Positions 44,545-57,607 of a DNA stretch of 64,000 nucleotides are shown one piece after another; within the stretch, counting starts at the first letter, position 1, and every line of letters starts with the position of its first letter. The notes below the pieces were generated by a model. That model was not told the origin of the DNA and ran no database searches. It saw only the letters and a list, made by a program, of their open reading frames with translations. Made by a program: the position numbers and the translations under genes. This DNA comes from Erodium maritimum. Its lineage: Eukaryota > Streptophyta > Magnoliopsida > Geraniales > Geraniaceae. The stretch is taken from positions 64,775,675 through 64,839,674 of the forward strand of contig OY997594.1 of the NCBI GenBank assembly GCA_963921825.1, read 5' to 3'.

Positions 44545-47290
44545 TTTTTTTTTGATCAATGAAAAATACGATTTTTATTGAGAAAGAGCCACCATAAGGG
44601 GCTTAAGAGCTTACAAGGATAGAAGGATCATTAAAGAAAGTAAGCGGACATTTCGACCAAAGTAGGAAAGCCGAAGGCTTGATCGAAGGGTTTTCCGCCA
44701 GTAGGAGTGAAAAAGTTAAGTGCTTGGTCTTGGCAAAGATGGATACTACCGGTTCAATAAGTCGAGTGAAGACCGCTACATTGCGTGACAGCCAAAGGTG
44801 CCAAAGACCAATGAAGAGGAGACGATTCCAATGAACCTTAAGAGGGGCTCGACGAAACAAACTTGCCCATTGAATAATTAAGTCTTTGGCCGAGAGAGGT
44901 AAGCAAGCCTAGATGTTCCACCACATAAAAATGAGGGCCCAAAGCTCAGAAGCTCTAGGGCAGCTTCTAAGAATGTGTTAACAATTTTCGAAGATATTGG
45001 GGCAAAAATGACACATCGAATCAGCTAAGAAAATGTAGATTCCTCTCTTTTCGAGGAACGATTTGGAGGGGATCGCATCCAAAGCGACTAGCCAGCCGAA
45101 AAGGGCTATTTTGGGGGGGGGAGCTTGGCCTTCCAAATGATCGGAGTCCAATCTGATTTTGGGGAGAAGGACCCCCTACAAATAGCCAAATAACAATCTT
45201 TTACCTTGAAGGAGGAAGCATTGTAGTTCCAAGCTATCTCATCAGGCTTTTAGGAGGGTTTAAGTTGGAGTTGAAGGCTGGAAAGGAGACCACGGGCTCT
45301 ACCTCTAGGTTCGGTTCTGAGAGGGGAGACCCAGCGATTATCGACCCAAATATCAGCAACAAGGGCTTCTTCGTTTGAAGCTTGCTCAAAAAGCCTTGGA
45401 AAGAGAGAGGACAGAGGTTCAATGGAGCACCAGCAGTCTTTCCAGAATTTAATTTTATTTCTCGAGCCTAGAGTCCATTTGAATCCCGAAGGGTTAAAGA
45501 GGGCAGCTACCCGTTCTTCTCTGAAGAGGCCAAGAATTTGACCCATGATGGGAGAGGGCCGGGGAGCCTGCAGCTGGGAGAGATCCCAAGAATCTGAGGG
45601 CCATCTATATAGATCACAGACAAGAGATTTCCACAGAGAGTCGGACTCAACAACAAATCTCCAAAGCCAGTTACAAAGGAGGTTAATATTGAATTCACCC
45701 CCAACATTTTGATCCCTAAACCGCCGGAAGACTTGGGCTGAGAAACTATATTCCAAGGGACTTTACAAAAGGGCCTCTTGCCTTGTTTAGCCCTCCATAA
45801 GAAGGCTCTCATAATTCTCTCAAGTTCTGCAATTGTGGATCTAGGAGATCGGTACAGGGACATATAGAAAACCGGTAATGCTGAGAGATGAGATTGAATT
45901 CAAGTCAGTCTACCTCCCTGAGAGATGAGCTTGGAGTTCCATCTTGCTAGAGCTTTTTGGAATTTTTCCACAACCGGTTTCCATGTCGAAGTCAGCCTAA
46001 GGTTTGCACCCAAGTTAAAATCGAGATAGGCACAGGGCAAGGATCCTATTTCGCAACCCAAGATCGAGGCTAAGAGCAATTCTTCTTCCGCTGATCCATT
46101 AATAAGTAAGAGCTTAGATTTAGCAAAATTGATTTCCAAACCTGAGGCGTGGTGAAAGGCTTGGAGGATTATCGTAACATGAACTGCACAGGAGGGCTCG
46201 GCCTGAAGAAATAGAAGGGAGTTGTCGGTGAATTGCATGTGCGTCAAAGATGAAGAGGAATTTCCTAGCACGAAACCTTTAATCAGCCCGTCCCTTTCAG
46301 CCTTGGATAGAAGCTGATGTAGTCCCTCGGCAGTCAGGATGAAGAGAAAAGGAGAGAGGGAGCAACCTTGCTTAACACCACAAGAAGAGGTGAACTCAGA
46401 GGATAATGAACCATTAATCAAGACCGAAGCATTGGCTTTAAGACAGGATTTCACCCAGTTGCACCATTGCCTTCCGAAGCCCATTTTAGAGAGGATGGAT
46501 ATAAGATAATACCAGTTCACTTTATCGAATGCCTTCGCAAAGTCCAGCTTCAGTAACATGAGCTTTTGGTTCCTCAATTTGGCTTGATGAATCACTTCAT
46601 TAGCAATTAAAACAGAATCAACCTGTTGACGACCTTTGACAAACGCCGTTTGATAATCACTAACCAGGCTCGGGACAAATGGCTTGATCCTTGAAGCTAA
46701 CAGTTTAGAAAGGACTTTGTAGGTGCTCATGAGGAGACTTATAGGACGAAACTGATCAAGCGAGGAGGCTGTGTTTTCTTTCGGGATCAGGGCTATGACA
46801 GACGAGTTGATCGATTTCCCAATAAAAGCTGAGTGGTGGAAATCCTCAAAGAACCTCATGAAGTCCAATCTGATGATCGGCCAGCATTTCTGTACAAATT
46901 TCAGGGAGAAACAGTCGGGCCCCTGAGCTTTGCTCCCGTTCAAAGATAATACTGCTTTGAGGACTTCCTCTTCCAGAAAGGGAGCTTCCAGGAGTGCAGC
47001 ATCTGAAGCTGCGAGACGAGCAAAGGGCAGGCTCGGGAAAACCAGATGAGTCTGCAGCTTGTCGTGGAATCTATCCGCAAAAAAGAAAGATGCGTAAGTT
47101 TTAATCTCCTCTGGCTCTGAAAGTATGCCCCGGGGTGTTTGAAGTTCTTCAATACGGTTCAGGGTTGCTCGGATATTAGCATGGAGATGAAAGAAACCGG
47201 TGTTAAGGTCTCCACAGGACAGCCAGAGAAGCGTTGATTTTTGGCGCCATAATTTCGCTGATAGCTTGAGGTGTAGGATGAGATTGGCCT
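44545..47290 (-). pseudogene. LINE (L1-type) ORF2: reverse transcriptase and 3' region, inactive
   Basis: Minus-strand non-LTR retrotransposon, 5' truncated. In order: the linker GDLNTGFFHLHAN (about 47200), the RT domain (46943-45900) with PISLLMSTYKVLSKLLASRI, motif A LKLDFAKAFDKVNW, GVKQGCSLSPFLF, and the catalytic box as FTDNSL where FADD is usual, so the second Asp is Asn. After frameshifts come the thumb/connection pieces (45863-45507 and 45756-45250) and a C-terminal piece (44860-44603), then a poly-A tail (poly-T near 44547-44557). The endonuclease is missing. The RT could not have worked with this active site; more than one frameshift confirms decay. Confidence 0.85.
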
Positions 47291-50200
47291 GGAGTAGTGA
47301 CCTCTGTAGGGCTCACTATGAGTATAAGGTGAAGCTTGAGTGATTAAACTGGAAAATCAAATTATACGATGAGAGTTGCATCATGCATATAAGGTGAAAG
47401 GTGAAAATTGTCTTTTGATTTAACAACCAATATATGAAAATTTCTGAACTCTATGTTGTGTTTGTTCCTCTCTTCTTGGAAGTCAGGTTATAATCGGGGA
47501 AAACTCCAAAAACTTTCCATGTTCTATAGAAATTCTCAAGTACTTGTCGTGTTGTGTTATTTTTTTTTATCAAAGGGTTGCTTGGAACTTTCAAAACTTA
47601 TCAATGTTAGTTTTCAGTTAGTTTTTTCGTTGAAAACTATAAAACATCCTTATACATATCTGGCTTTGTACAAGATTTGATAAAGACATTTAACGGACAA
47701 ACTAACTGAAGACTAACATTGATATGTTTTGAAAACTTCAGGTGATTCTTTGAAGAAGAAAAAAAGAGAACACGGCGAGTACTTGATAATTTCCGATAGA
47801 ACATCGAGATTTTTTGGAGCTGTCCTTATGGACTGCCTAGTTGTGTTTGGATTATTTGTTAAGTCTGTCTCTTCAGTAACATTGAATATCACACTTGGTG
47901 TACCCTGTGATTTTCATCCAGAGGACATTTTCATCTCAAGTAGAGAGGCTGGTTTTGCCTGTAACCATGCAAGCAGATAAGTTGGTTTCAATTTAACTAA
48001 CATATGATAGTTCTTATTGCTTAACAACTAGTAACTCGCAATTTGTCATATCTGAGTTTATCTTGAGCTTAGGTGGGGTTTATGTGGAACTTGTTATGCA
48101 GGTTAGTTTTGGGACAGTAGAGCTTCTATTGAGTACTCATGTCAAGATTTTGGAAGCACCAGGTATGGCTACTAAAAACAAGCATTTCACATCGTATGAA
48201 ATGCTTATGGGAAAGCTAAGCGTCTATGTTTGAAATATATTGAAGGGATAATATGGTAGAAAAGTGTCTTCATGTTTCGGGGAAGAGCAATTTGATTCCC
48301 TCATGTTTCAAACGGTACAAATCGAGACACTGAAGTTACAACTTGGCACACCGTTAAGGGAGAATGACGGAAATCGTTACTATCATCTCGCGAAACAAGA
48401 AGGCACTTTTTTGCTATTAACTCTAAAATGTATTTTTGTTTTAACTCTCTTTTGGCTAGAAAGTACCTTCATGTCAGCTTTTAAAATATTAACAATCGTT
48501 TTTGTTGGAACGTATCATATGTTGAAAACTGTAATATATTCATTGAAACATGTGTGCAATATACATGCACGTTTAGAGTATGTGTGTAAAAGATAATCGA
48601 TAAATTAACGACCATGCATGACTACTTTTCTCCTAAGAGCATGTGTAGAGGGCTTGGTGTTGTTGATTATCGTCGGACCTAAACTTCGTTACAGAGCAGT
48701 CAATGCTAATCTGCATTACCATTGCACGGTTGGACGCCGAGTTTAGCGTTGAGTTTAGGACCGATGTTGAAACCAGCTACCAATCGAGTAGCTGACATCG
48801 GCAACTCTAAACGACACTGCGGTGGGGCAGATGTTGACCTAGGAAACGGGTATGAGAAAGCTGATCATATCATCACCTATTTTCACTCATTATTCACATC
48901 TCTACAACCAGTAGTGGAACCTTTTTTTTATAACGTTTTCGGCTTCTATATCGCCCCACGCACATACTTCTTTTATCTATCAAGATCAACACTCCAATTC
49001 TGCAGCAACAACTATACATTGAATCGCACCTTTTGTTGTTCAACTCTTCTGAAACGTGCCATACAAGTAACAGAAAGATCTCAGCTTCTCTTCAAGTACA
49101 GTCAATATACTGATGTGGATCAAATTCATCTCAACATGATCATCTACTTTATGCCGCTCCTCTTTAGTTACAGACTATTAAAGTCGTCATTTTGGTGGAA
49201 AATTCCTTTGTTTTTTTAGGCTTTATTTCAAGTTTCACTCTCTATCATTTATTGTTGTCCTTGCTCTTATCATATAGATGCGTCTATTTTTAGGTATTTG
49301 GGATTCTTAGCGTGCAACCTAACTCATCTTTTTACCTTAAGAGAGGTTTTAATCTATATTCGTTTTGCTAATAAAAGAAACACATTGTGCGAAGTATGTC
49401 ACGTCGCTATGTTGTGACGAGTTGGCTATGGCATGTCAGTGTTTCGCAGAGTCGTCGATGTGTGTCACTCGGTTTGCGCTGCTATCGGTGTTGACGCTAA
49501 TCGACAATGATTCATACAGCGATAACGCGACTGGTTTTGACGGTGGAAATGATGAACTCAGCAATGACAGTAATCAGCGTTGTCCCGGCACACATGTTTT
49601 TATATAGATTGAGATTAATCTCTTTAAAAACCTAATGTCTTTAGAATTCATTTTTCCCATATAGAAAATGAAGGAAAAGGACAGAGAAAACAAAGAGAAA
49701 GAAAGAGAAGATGGGATGGGAGGCAGAGGTGCATGAGCCAATGAGTGAAAAGAAAAAAGAAAAGGAGGCAAACGCCAATCTCGCCTCGAATCCCTCGTCT
49801 CAGCCTCTTTTCTTTATTCCATGTTTCCTAATAAAGAGCAATGATATGCACTGCTCTCTGTGTCACTGTGTGTTTTCACTCTCTCTGTCCTCTTTTTCTG
49901 CAAAAAAGAAAAGCAGAACAGAGACTGCTGCTGAGTCTGAGAGGAGAGAGCATTGCTAATTTACTATTAGTATTAGACTGTACCTTCACTTTTGGAGACA
50001 CCATCACCATTCTCGTGACTATCAAGAAACACCCAGAAATGGAATTCACTCCCCCCACCAATCCATGTGCATTTTTTGTCCTCTCATTATACTTTTGTTT
50101 TCTCTAACCAAATGCTTGACTTGTTATCTCTTAGATGAAAACTTTATAGTACTTTTCTGAAATTATCCCAAGAATTACTGTTCATTTCGTTTGTCCTTTT

Positions 50201-50459
50201 CTCTTTACTCTTGCTATGTAGTTAGTTAAAGATTAGATGATTTTTGTTACTATGCTAATTCTTGTTCAGCTTTAGAGTTTTTTTTTTTTGAAATAAAAGC
50301 GAACTCTAATTAAACAGTTTGATCCATCCTTACTGTAGAAGCAATAGAGTGGGGAATATTTGATCCTCACTCTTAAACTATCCAATTATGAATAGTTAAC
50401 TAGGCTACACTATGAGCAACCTAATTAATATACATGTATCAATATATGAATAGGAAAAA
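47291..50459. other. No gene recognised
   Basis: Several plus frames are open (47729-47980, 48264-48596, 48722-49219) but show no known domain or codon signal. 47741-47977 is preceded by CAG and ends near GTTGG, so it could be an exon. 49600-50060 is CT/GA-rich like a leader sequence. I cannot assign a product. Confidence 0.3.
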
Positions 50460-51560
50460 TAGTCACAGCCGTCTCTCTCTTTTAGGGTTAGGTTTTGTGT
50501 TTTATGGGGAAACAATGGCATCATCGGCGGTTAAGTTGTCTAATATTTCTGGCGATGCTTCTGTGTGGCTTATGGAGCCGGACGTGGAGGATGTCGGGGG
50601 TGACAGGGGGGTGAACGGCGAGGGTGGATTAGATCCTTGCGTGGAGGGTGGTGTGTATCTCGAGCAACAGGTGATGGGATCGAAAGAGGGGCTGCATGAG
50701 AAGGTGGCGGAAGGGGCGACGGGAGACGGGGAATCGCTCACGGATCCGACTTCACTGTCGTCGAGGGAAGATGGTTCCTCCCCGATGAGGTTCTCGGCTC
50801 AGAGAACAATCGAGGAGAATCAGGGAGGCGGGGATGGTATCACTCTGCGGCGAGCCGGGTGCGCCGGACCCCGGCAAGGGTACCACGACCGAGGGTGGCA
50901 CGGGAGTCGGGGAGGCCGTCGACGATGGAGAGAGCTGCGGGACCTTCGGTGCTGCAGGCGCAGGACGTGGAGGGGGGCCCGGCCACAGGGGAGGATGGCT
51001 TGAACCCCGTGATCGTGTCATCGGATACAGATGTGACGTCGGTGGAGTCGCCGACGGCGCAGTCGTGGAGGAGAAGCAAGGGTTAGGGGCTTGCGCGGGA
51101 GAACCCTAGGGTTCCTGAGATGGGTCTGGGCCGGGGAATTGATGTTGTGGGCCGAGATACTGGGCCAGGAGAGGTGCAGAAGGCTGGGTACCTCGGGCGG
51201 GAGTGGGCCGGGCTGAGCGTGGACAGGTGGGCCACCCAGGTTGGACTTGAGGCGGGCCGGGGGATGTGGCCACATGGGCGGCCCGTTACGGGGCGGGTGT
51301 GGAACGGACCCGGGCTGGGTGTAGAATCATGGCGGGTTTGATGGATCGAGGGAGCGGGGCGGGTTGGATCGGACCCACCCGATGGTAGATCCTGTGGAGT
51401 CGGGTCGGATGCCGGGGGGCAATTCGGTGCTGGGGACCCGGCGGGCTCGGAACTAAGGGGTTTTCGGAGAACGGAGGCTCGAGTGGGGAATCTTGGGTCC
51501 AGATTATCGTCACTCTGTATTAAGAAGGTGGTAGTACCTACGGGGGATATTGTCAAAGCT
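50460..51560 (+). mobile_element. LINE 5' region and start of ORF1 (GC-rich)
   Basis: A leader containing TTTTAGGGTTAGG precedes ATG at 50516, and a long GC-rich open frame follows, rich in Gly, Asp and Glu, comparable in layout to the element at 53115. No domain is visible and the 3' end is missing. Confidence 0.4.
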
Positions 51561-51564
51561 GGGG

Positions 51565-52440
51565 TTAGTTCCAATTTGCAATGGCAGCAAAGGTACTAAC
51601 ATCGAAGAAATTCTTTTGTAAGTCGTTGGTGGCTAGAATGGAGGACATGTGGGTTATGAAAGTAGAAGCGAAGCCATTAGAAGGGGGTTTAGTGGCATTC
51701 TTTTTCAGGTCAGCAAGGGAAAGGGCGAGAGTTTTGGCCCATATCAAATAAAGCTTTCCTGACCTCCATATCTGTGAAACCCCTACTCAAGAGAATCTGA
51801 TCCTTCTCTCGAACTCTACTTGAAATAGATCACACAACCTCTTATAACCGAGTAGAGTTAGGGCTTGAGGACGAAAATAAACCAGGGAAGTAATTGGGCA
51901 GAATCTTAGTCATGTCCCTTCTATCCTCTCACTAAAACCCCCTCAAAATCCATAAGGCCAACAATCATGTTCTTTGCCTTCCTCATACTGGCTCGTGCGT
52001 GAAAAAAGTTGTATTTCTATCCCCCAACAACAACCAATCAACTTAGGAGGGCTGCTTTCAAAACTCTTCCTCCATAGCTAATAGTCTCGCCCTCTCTTCC
52101 CCCATCCATGAATATTATCCCAGATTTTCGAGCTTCTTTCTCGAAGATAGGCTCGACCTAACTTCTCATAATCCCGACCAACCTTGTTTGTTAGCTTGTC
52201 AAGTTTACCCAAACTCCGTCGCCGAAACCTTCCACCACAACCCTCAATAGTTTGTAAAAGATAGTGGTCATCATCATCTAGAACTCCGATCCAAGAGTCT
52301 TTTAACAATTGCTTCACACCCCATATCCCTCTCCCAAAATAAATCATAGCGCAACGAAGGATGACTATTATTCATTCGGCGGTATAGAGAAGAGAGAATC
52401 AAATTAACCGCGCGATAATCAGACCCACCTTATAATTGAA
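51565..52440 (-). pseudogene. LINE ORF2 fragment between endonuclease and RT
   Basis: Minus-strand pieces in order: GGSDYRAVNLIL (end of the endonuclease, about 52430), a charged linker (LRERSSKIWDNIHGWGKRG), WLLLGDRNTTFFHARASMRK (about 52040), the canonical plant LINE linker motif, and further ORF2-like sequence to 51565. Frameshifts and stops occur throughout. No RT motifs remain. Confidence 0.65.
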
Positions 52441-53098
52441 CGTGTACAAACTTGCTGGTAAAAAAAATACATAAACATGGTTTATATATTGTAACCATCT
52501 TTTGTGTTTTGGTTGGTGCAGCAACTTTGCTTTTGTGATGACTTAAAGTTGTTTCATGCACTTTTTAAAGAACATGCAGGAATAACTTGACTCCTAGCAT
52601 GTAGTAGGCATGTCAAACCATTGCTTTTACTGAAGTCCCCAATTAGGAAGAGATTAGAATTGGATACATTATACATACATATCTAGGGGATATACGTATA
52701 AGTATTTGATTCTGAATATTGTAGTTTAATCGACGTGTTCTACATGGATCTTGATTTCTAAGTTGTAACCATCAATAGTTTGAATTTGTCCTTGGCATTG
52801 TTTTACTTGATTGCTAATTGTTTATGGATGTCATTAGGTAGGGCTGTAATCATAATTAAGTTGTAATGTACACTTAATTACAGGGAAAAAAGGAATAGGT
52901 GAATATTGGAGTTGACAATTATTGCTCTGTGGAATAGTTTTGGTCCAATGTCCGTTTTAATTGAGTATCAATGAGCTTAAAGACAATAAAACAAAAGGTA
53001 ACATCATTGGTGTGTATTGTATATTTGTATCTACTTTAGGCAAACTTGAAAGTTAAAATTCATTTTTTGTATTTGTATAGCATCTGACTTATATAACC
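52441..53098. other. AT-rich spacer
   Basis: Nothing recognised. Confidence 0.5.
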
Positions 53099-53114
53099 AT
53101 CATACAGAAAAGAA

Positions 53115-54291
53115 GAAGAGTAGCCGCCCCAGGTCTTAGGGCTTGGCTTTTGGAGGTGATGGCGATCTCGACAGCGAGACTTTTCAGCCTCTTTGGTGCT
53201 TCTTCTCTGTGGGTCGATCCGGAGGAGGGAGTGATGCATGCGGATGGTGTTGCGACTGGTACAAGCGTCGTGGACGGGAGCGTGGTGTCGGGACGGGGGG
53301 TTGGCGAGGATCGGAGTGATCGGCCGATCGTGCTGGGACTAGCGGCGTTGCCGGTGATTCCTCTGTCGTCTGACGGCGTGGGGAAGGATGGAGATAGGGA
53401 GGCCCTGCCGATGCCGTTGACGGTGACGGCGAGGGAGATGTTGGAGCCGTGTCTGGTGTTCTCATCGGTCAGACGGACGAAAGAGGAGGCTCGTGGAGGG
53501 GACGGGCGCACCAGGGCGGTGACTGGGCCTCGTCGGGCTTTGGCGAGGGGATTGGGCACTCGGGCTCGTCGGGGACGCACGTCCGGCCGACGGGGGTGTT
53601 GGATGCAGACGGGGCGGAGGGCCGGGTGTTGATCCGGGTTCCGTCGGACTCGGAGGACACGCAGCCGGAGTCTCCGGCGGGGCTTCTACATGAAGGAGTG
53701 GCAGCGGGACGGGACGTTGTCGCGGTGGCCGGGGTGCGGGACAACCCTAGCGTGGCGGGGTTGGGCCTGGGGTAGCAGTCTGGGCCGGGCCCGAATGGAG
53801 AATCACACGTAGCAGCGGCGGGGGGCTACAAGCGCCCCCGCCTGCAGGAATGAGTCCGTGGTGGCCCGGGGAGGGGTGGGTTGACTTTGATCCCTTCCCG
53901 GCGGATGGATGGCGTTGGCACCATCATCAGTTGATAATTGTCTCCCCTGCCAGTCCGGAGTCAGCACACCCGCGTTCAGGAGCCCTACCATTATTAGTCT
54001 AGGGAGGACGACGCACGCTGACATACCGGGGGAGATGTAGGTCCACCAGTATTCCCTTTCACGTGGTTGGCTCGCCTCGTCCCCTTTGGAAGAAGCATGC
54101 TGTATCGGTGTCCTTGGACGCTATCGCAGATATCCCCTTCGTCCGCTCCCAATTACCAGAGCACAATTTACTTTTCTGTTTTTCCTTTCTGTTTGTTAGT
54201 TGGTTTTGCTATTGTACGGTGGGTACACTTGTGTGCCTACTAAACTTTCTTATCGTATAATAATATTGCATCTCGTTCTTCTCAAAAAAAA
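53115..54291 (+). mobile_element. LINE-type insertion with 16-bp target-site duplication
   Basis: Direct repeats ATCATACAGAAAAGAA at 53099-53114 and 54292-54307 flank an element ending in poly-A. 1.18 kb; the GC-rich 5' part has ATG at 53159 (MAISTARLFSLFGASSLW) in a frame open to 53632, without a recognisable domain. No endonuclease or RT. Its 3' end differs from the 9.65 and 33.6 kb family. Confidence 0.85.
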
Positions 54292-54307
54292 ATCATACAG
54301 AAAAGAA

Positions 54308-55044
54308 AAGAAAAAAACAATTATTCGAGCAAGTCATTAATGTTCATTTTAAAGATTATTGTTATAGTGCTCAATTCTTGGAAGTGTTGATATTATTGAT
54401 CAACTGTGACACTGAAGTATTAGTTATGCTTGGTGAATTTTGTTACACTTTTACCCTGAAATTTCAGTGAAATTAATTTTCTTCAATCCCAACTGGAATT
54501 TAGGCTCACTTTTATGTTAATTGTAAGGTACCCCAATGCCCAAAAAGTCAAAGGGAAAAGCAAAAGAATAACCTAATGATTTGAAAGCCCTTTATTCATT
54601 TCTCACAAGAGAGGAGTGGAACACAGCAATCATGTACAGCACAACCACTCCTATCCTCATTTCACATCCCAATTTCAAATCTACATTGTTGTTTTCATGC
54701 AATAAAACTATACATCTTAACTTAAGTTTGAATTTCTTGTCATCCGTTCATCTTAATTTATGACTTAAATACAGCATGTTTAAATTCAAACACTAAACAT
54801 CTTAGAGCATATGGTGTGGTAAAGTCGAATTTGTAGGTATTTTGAAGGGAATAAAAATAATGTCGATTAGGGGAACATTTACTGTGGAGGGTCCAGCCCA
54901 CATGTTACATGCAGAGAAAATTCCACAAAATCGGATTGATGCCGACCATTTTACCGAGAGAGAAAAACTATTTATCACCAAAAATCTCTTACTAGCAAAA
55001 CAAGAAACAAAAAGTGAAAGTTTTAACAAAAAAAGAAGAACGTT
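54308..55044. other. AT-rich spacer
   Basis: The word CTTAGAGCATATGG at about 54800 resembles a PIF/Harbinger end, but no partner was found. No gene. Confidence 0.45.
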
Positions 55045-57240
55045 TTGAGCCCCTCCCCTCGTGCTCCTTCTGCATATGTTTCCTCACCGTTCTCTCGTCT
55101 TCCTGAGGCTTTGCATTATGACGACAATATTATATCTTCTATCCTCCTCTTCTCGTCGGAGTTTACTAGATCTCATTTCCCTATCTACCTCATCCTCCTC
55201 GTCTACCTCTTCTCATTCACAGCATCTGCGTATGAATCAGCAGGTCCATGCTACGTGCCGATATGGGGCATAGTCCTCTGCGACTCCGACAACCGATAAT
55301 CCGCCCCACCACTCCGTTGTTTCCACCGACCCCCACAACCACCGTCACAACCCTACCAGGTCTTAATTTAACCTTGTCATGCAATTTTGGTCACATCGAC
55401 CAATAAGCAATCCATTTATGGGAAGAGAAACCAAAAATCCTTCCATTCCCTAGCCCTACAGACCCTCCACCGGCTCATGAGAAGCCAAATCTCTCCTCGC
55501 CGTCCCTAGAAGTAGTCCAAGCACAACTAACATAGGTCTCAGTCAAGGAAGCCAACTGGAAAACTTATGAAGACGACGAAAAGGTCATCATGGTACCGCC
55601 CAACACGGTGCCAAGGATGGATGACTCCCGGTTCAGATTCGCGCTCGTGGGACGACTACTCGAAGACAAGGAGGTAAGCCCTCATGCACTTTGTTTAGCT
55701 ATTTCGAACTCCTGGCATATAGAAAACCTTGTTATCCAGCCCTTATCTGAAAAGATTATTGCTTTCTTCTCCTCCCTCCCGGGTTGCTCTAGAGAGTTTT
55801 AGGGAACGGGAGCCATGCTCTATAAATGGGATGGTACACCTATTTACCTCTCTTCCTCCCCGAACCCAACCAGACCAGTTGGTTTTCCAACACGTCCGTA
55901 TGATAATAAGGGTCTTGGATATTTCGGTGGAAGCAAGAACCCCTCGAATGAGGGATTTCCTAGCCTTTACTATTGGAATTGAGGTGGAGTGTGTGGGATC
56001 GGACATACCAACCTTGCTAACCCCACCAACAAAATGGGTCCCCTTTATGGCACTCTATCTGGAGATAGACGTCACACGGCCGATGCGACAACACCTGAAG
56101 TTGAAACTTGATGAGAAGTCGAGGCCCTTAACGGTCCGACTAGAATATGAAAACTCACCCCCTTTTTGCCACTACTGTGGTCAGCTTGGCCATACAATCC
56201 CTACATGCAAGGTCGTTCTTCTTGAAGTGGACCAAACAATTACGGGGATTGGCTAAGACCCCTCGTGCTCATAGAAGAGGATAAAGACACTATCGTGGGG
56301 AAAATAGCGGTTATATTGGCTATGATACTACTAACAAGTATCCCTATGGGGCCTATTTTGTTTTCTTCTTCTACAGGCTCTCGGGCATGGGCTATAAAAC
56401 ATTAGTCGGTGGTGTCCAGTAGGGCGGAGGTGGTTACATATCTTAGGGGATGACCATCTTTCAAGAGTGCAGTTACGCCTAAGCCAAAAGCGATAGATGA
56501 GTCCCTCCCGCGAGGAACGGATAAGAGTTAGGGTGAGGGGAAGGGATCGGTTGTAGGTCCCCTATGGCTGCAACCCACAACACCTACCGTCCCACCTGAT
56601 CAGAAAAAATTTCTGGCCACCTTTCGCCGGGAGGACAAGAAAACAAGAGAAAGGTCCAGACACCAGCCTCACTGAAACTGGTAAACCAGCTTGCACAAGA
56701 ACCCCATGAGAATGGAACAGGGATGGATTTACCCATGACTGACAAACCACTCACGCATCCAAATGGGAGACCAATCGGAAACTAGAAGAAACAAGAGGGA
56801 AAGCTACCGAGAGTTGGTTCAAAGGGGAAAGCAGCGGCGTGTAGAGCGAAACACCCAGACCAAGGAAGAGGACTATTGAGAAGCTAAAAGATGAAATGTG
56901 GGAGCAGGACAAACTCAACATAACCGCCTTACCTGCGTCGATGAGAATTGGTAAATAGTCTCGTCGATAATTATGATAGGATGTCTCGGGTTTGGGGGTT
57001 TCGAATTATTCACCTCCCAATCGACGTCAGGCCCTATCTAGAAGGGCCATGTTTCATGAGGAGACCTCCAGGGACAATTTACGAGTAATAGTCAGGCCAA
57101 CCATCACCATAGGTTTCTTGCTTCCTCGACTCGGTATCTTGTACTTATTACTGATTATCATCCCATTTTACGGTTGTTTTGTATAATTATTTTACTTTAA
57201 TTCATGAGCGTCGGATCACCTTTCTGTTTGACAAAAGAAG
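55045..57240 (+). pseudogene. LINE ORF1 with intact CCHC zinc knuckle, one frameshift
   Basis: The first frame (55590-55802) reads FRFALVGRLLEDKEVSPHAL, the start of the DUF4283-like domain; after a shift near 55790 the second (to 56256) reads MRDFLAFTIGIEVE, YLEIDVTRPMRQHLKLKL, VRLEYENSPPF and CHYCGQLGHTIPTC, a perfect CX2CX4HX4C knuckle. This is the best-preserved knuckle in the window. GC-rich remnants continue to about 57240, where the 3' end is followed by ACAAAAGAAGG; a similar A-rich phrase at 55023 is too simple to call a target duplication. No ORF2. Confidence 0.65.
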
Positions 57241-57607
57241 GATCCGTCCATATTCTTAGATTGCATCGAATTTTATCTTTAGATTTTAGTTTTTCTAGAC
57301 TAATAGTATATTTTTGATATTATCTGATTACTCGAATACACACAATTTACTTATAAAAAAAAGTGAAAAGCATACAAGTTGCATAGTTAACCAAACTTTG
57401 TGACTTTAATCATTTCATTTCACAACCCCAAATCATAAAAGAAGATTCTAACCCTACACAAAAATCAAATTCCCTGTCTCTCTCCCTATAGTTTCACTCT
57501 TCCTGTGGAAAGGTAAAGTGTTTCTGTTTTGTTTTATTTATTTTTGAAAACAGACACTTTGACTCCTCACTCTTCCCGCCCATGCTTCTTCTCTCACGCA
57601 CATCCAC
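57241..57607 (+). promoter_or_regulatory. Upstream region and leader of the PXC1-type gene
   Basis: AT-rich DNA with a CT-rich leader just before the ATG. No convincing TATA box; CTATAG at 57486-57491 is the nearest candidate. Confidence 0.3.

Noticed and set aside
48722..49219. 165-codon frame as a small protein gene
   Set aside because: No motif, homology or codon signal; surrounded by repeat-like DNA. A PIF-like word near 48636 has no matching partner.
49838..49960. Possible microRNA precursor (AGCAATG and CATTGCT about 110 bases apart, with GCACTGCTCTCTG between)
   Set aside because: Only the outermost bases pair; the arms do not form an extended stem, and the resemblance to the miR156 star strand is poor.
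55023..57240. A-rich phrase as target duplication of the LINE at 55-57 kb
   Set aside because: AAAAGAAG-type words are too simple and the element's ends are not sharp.
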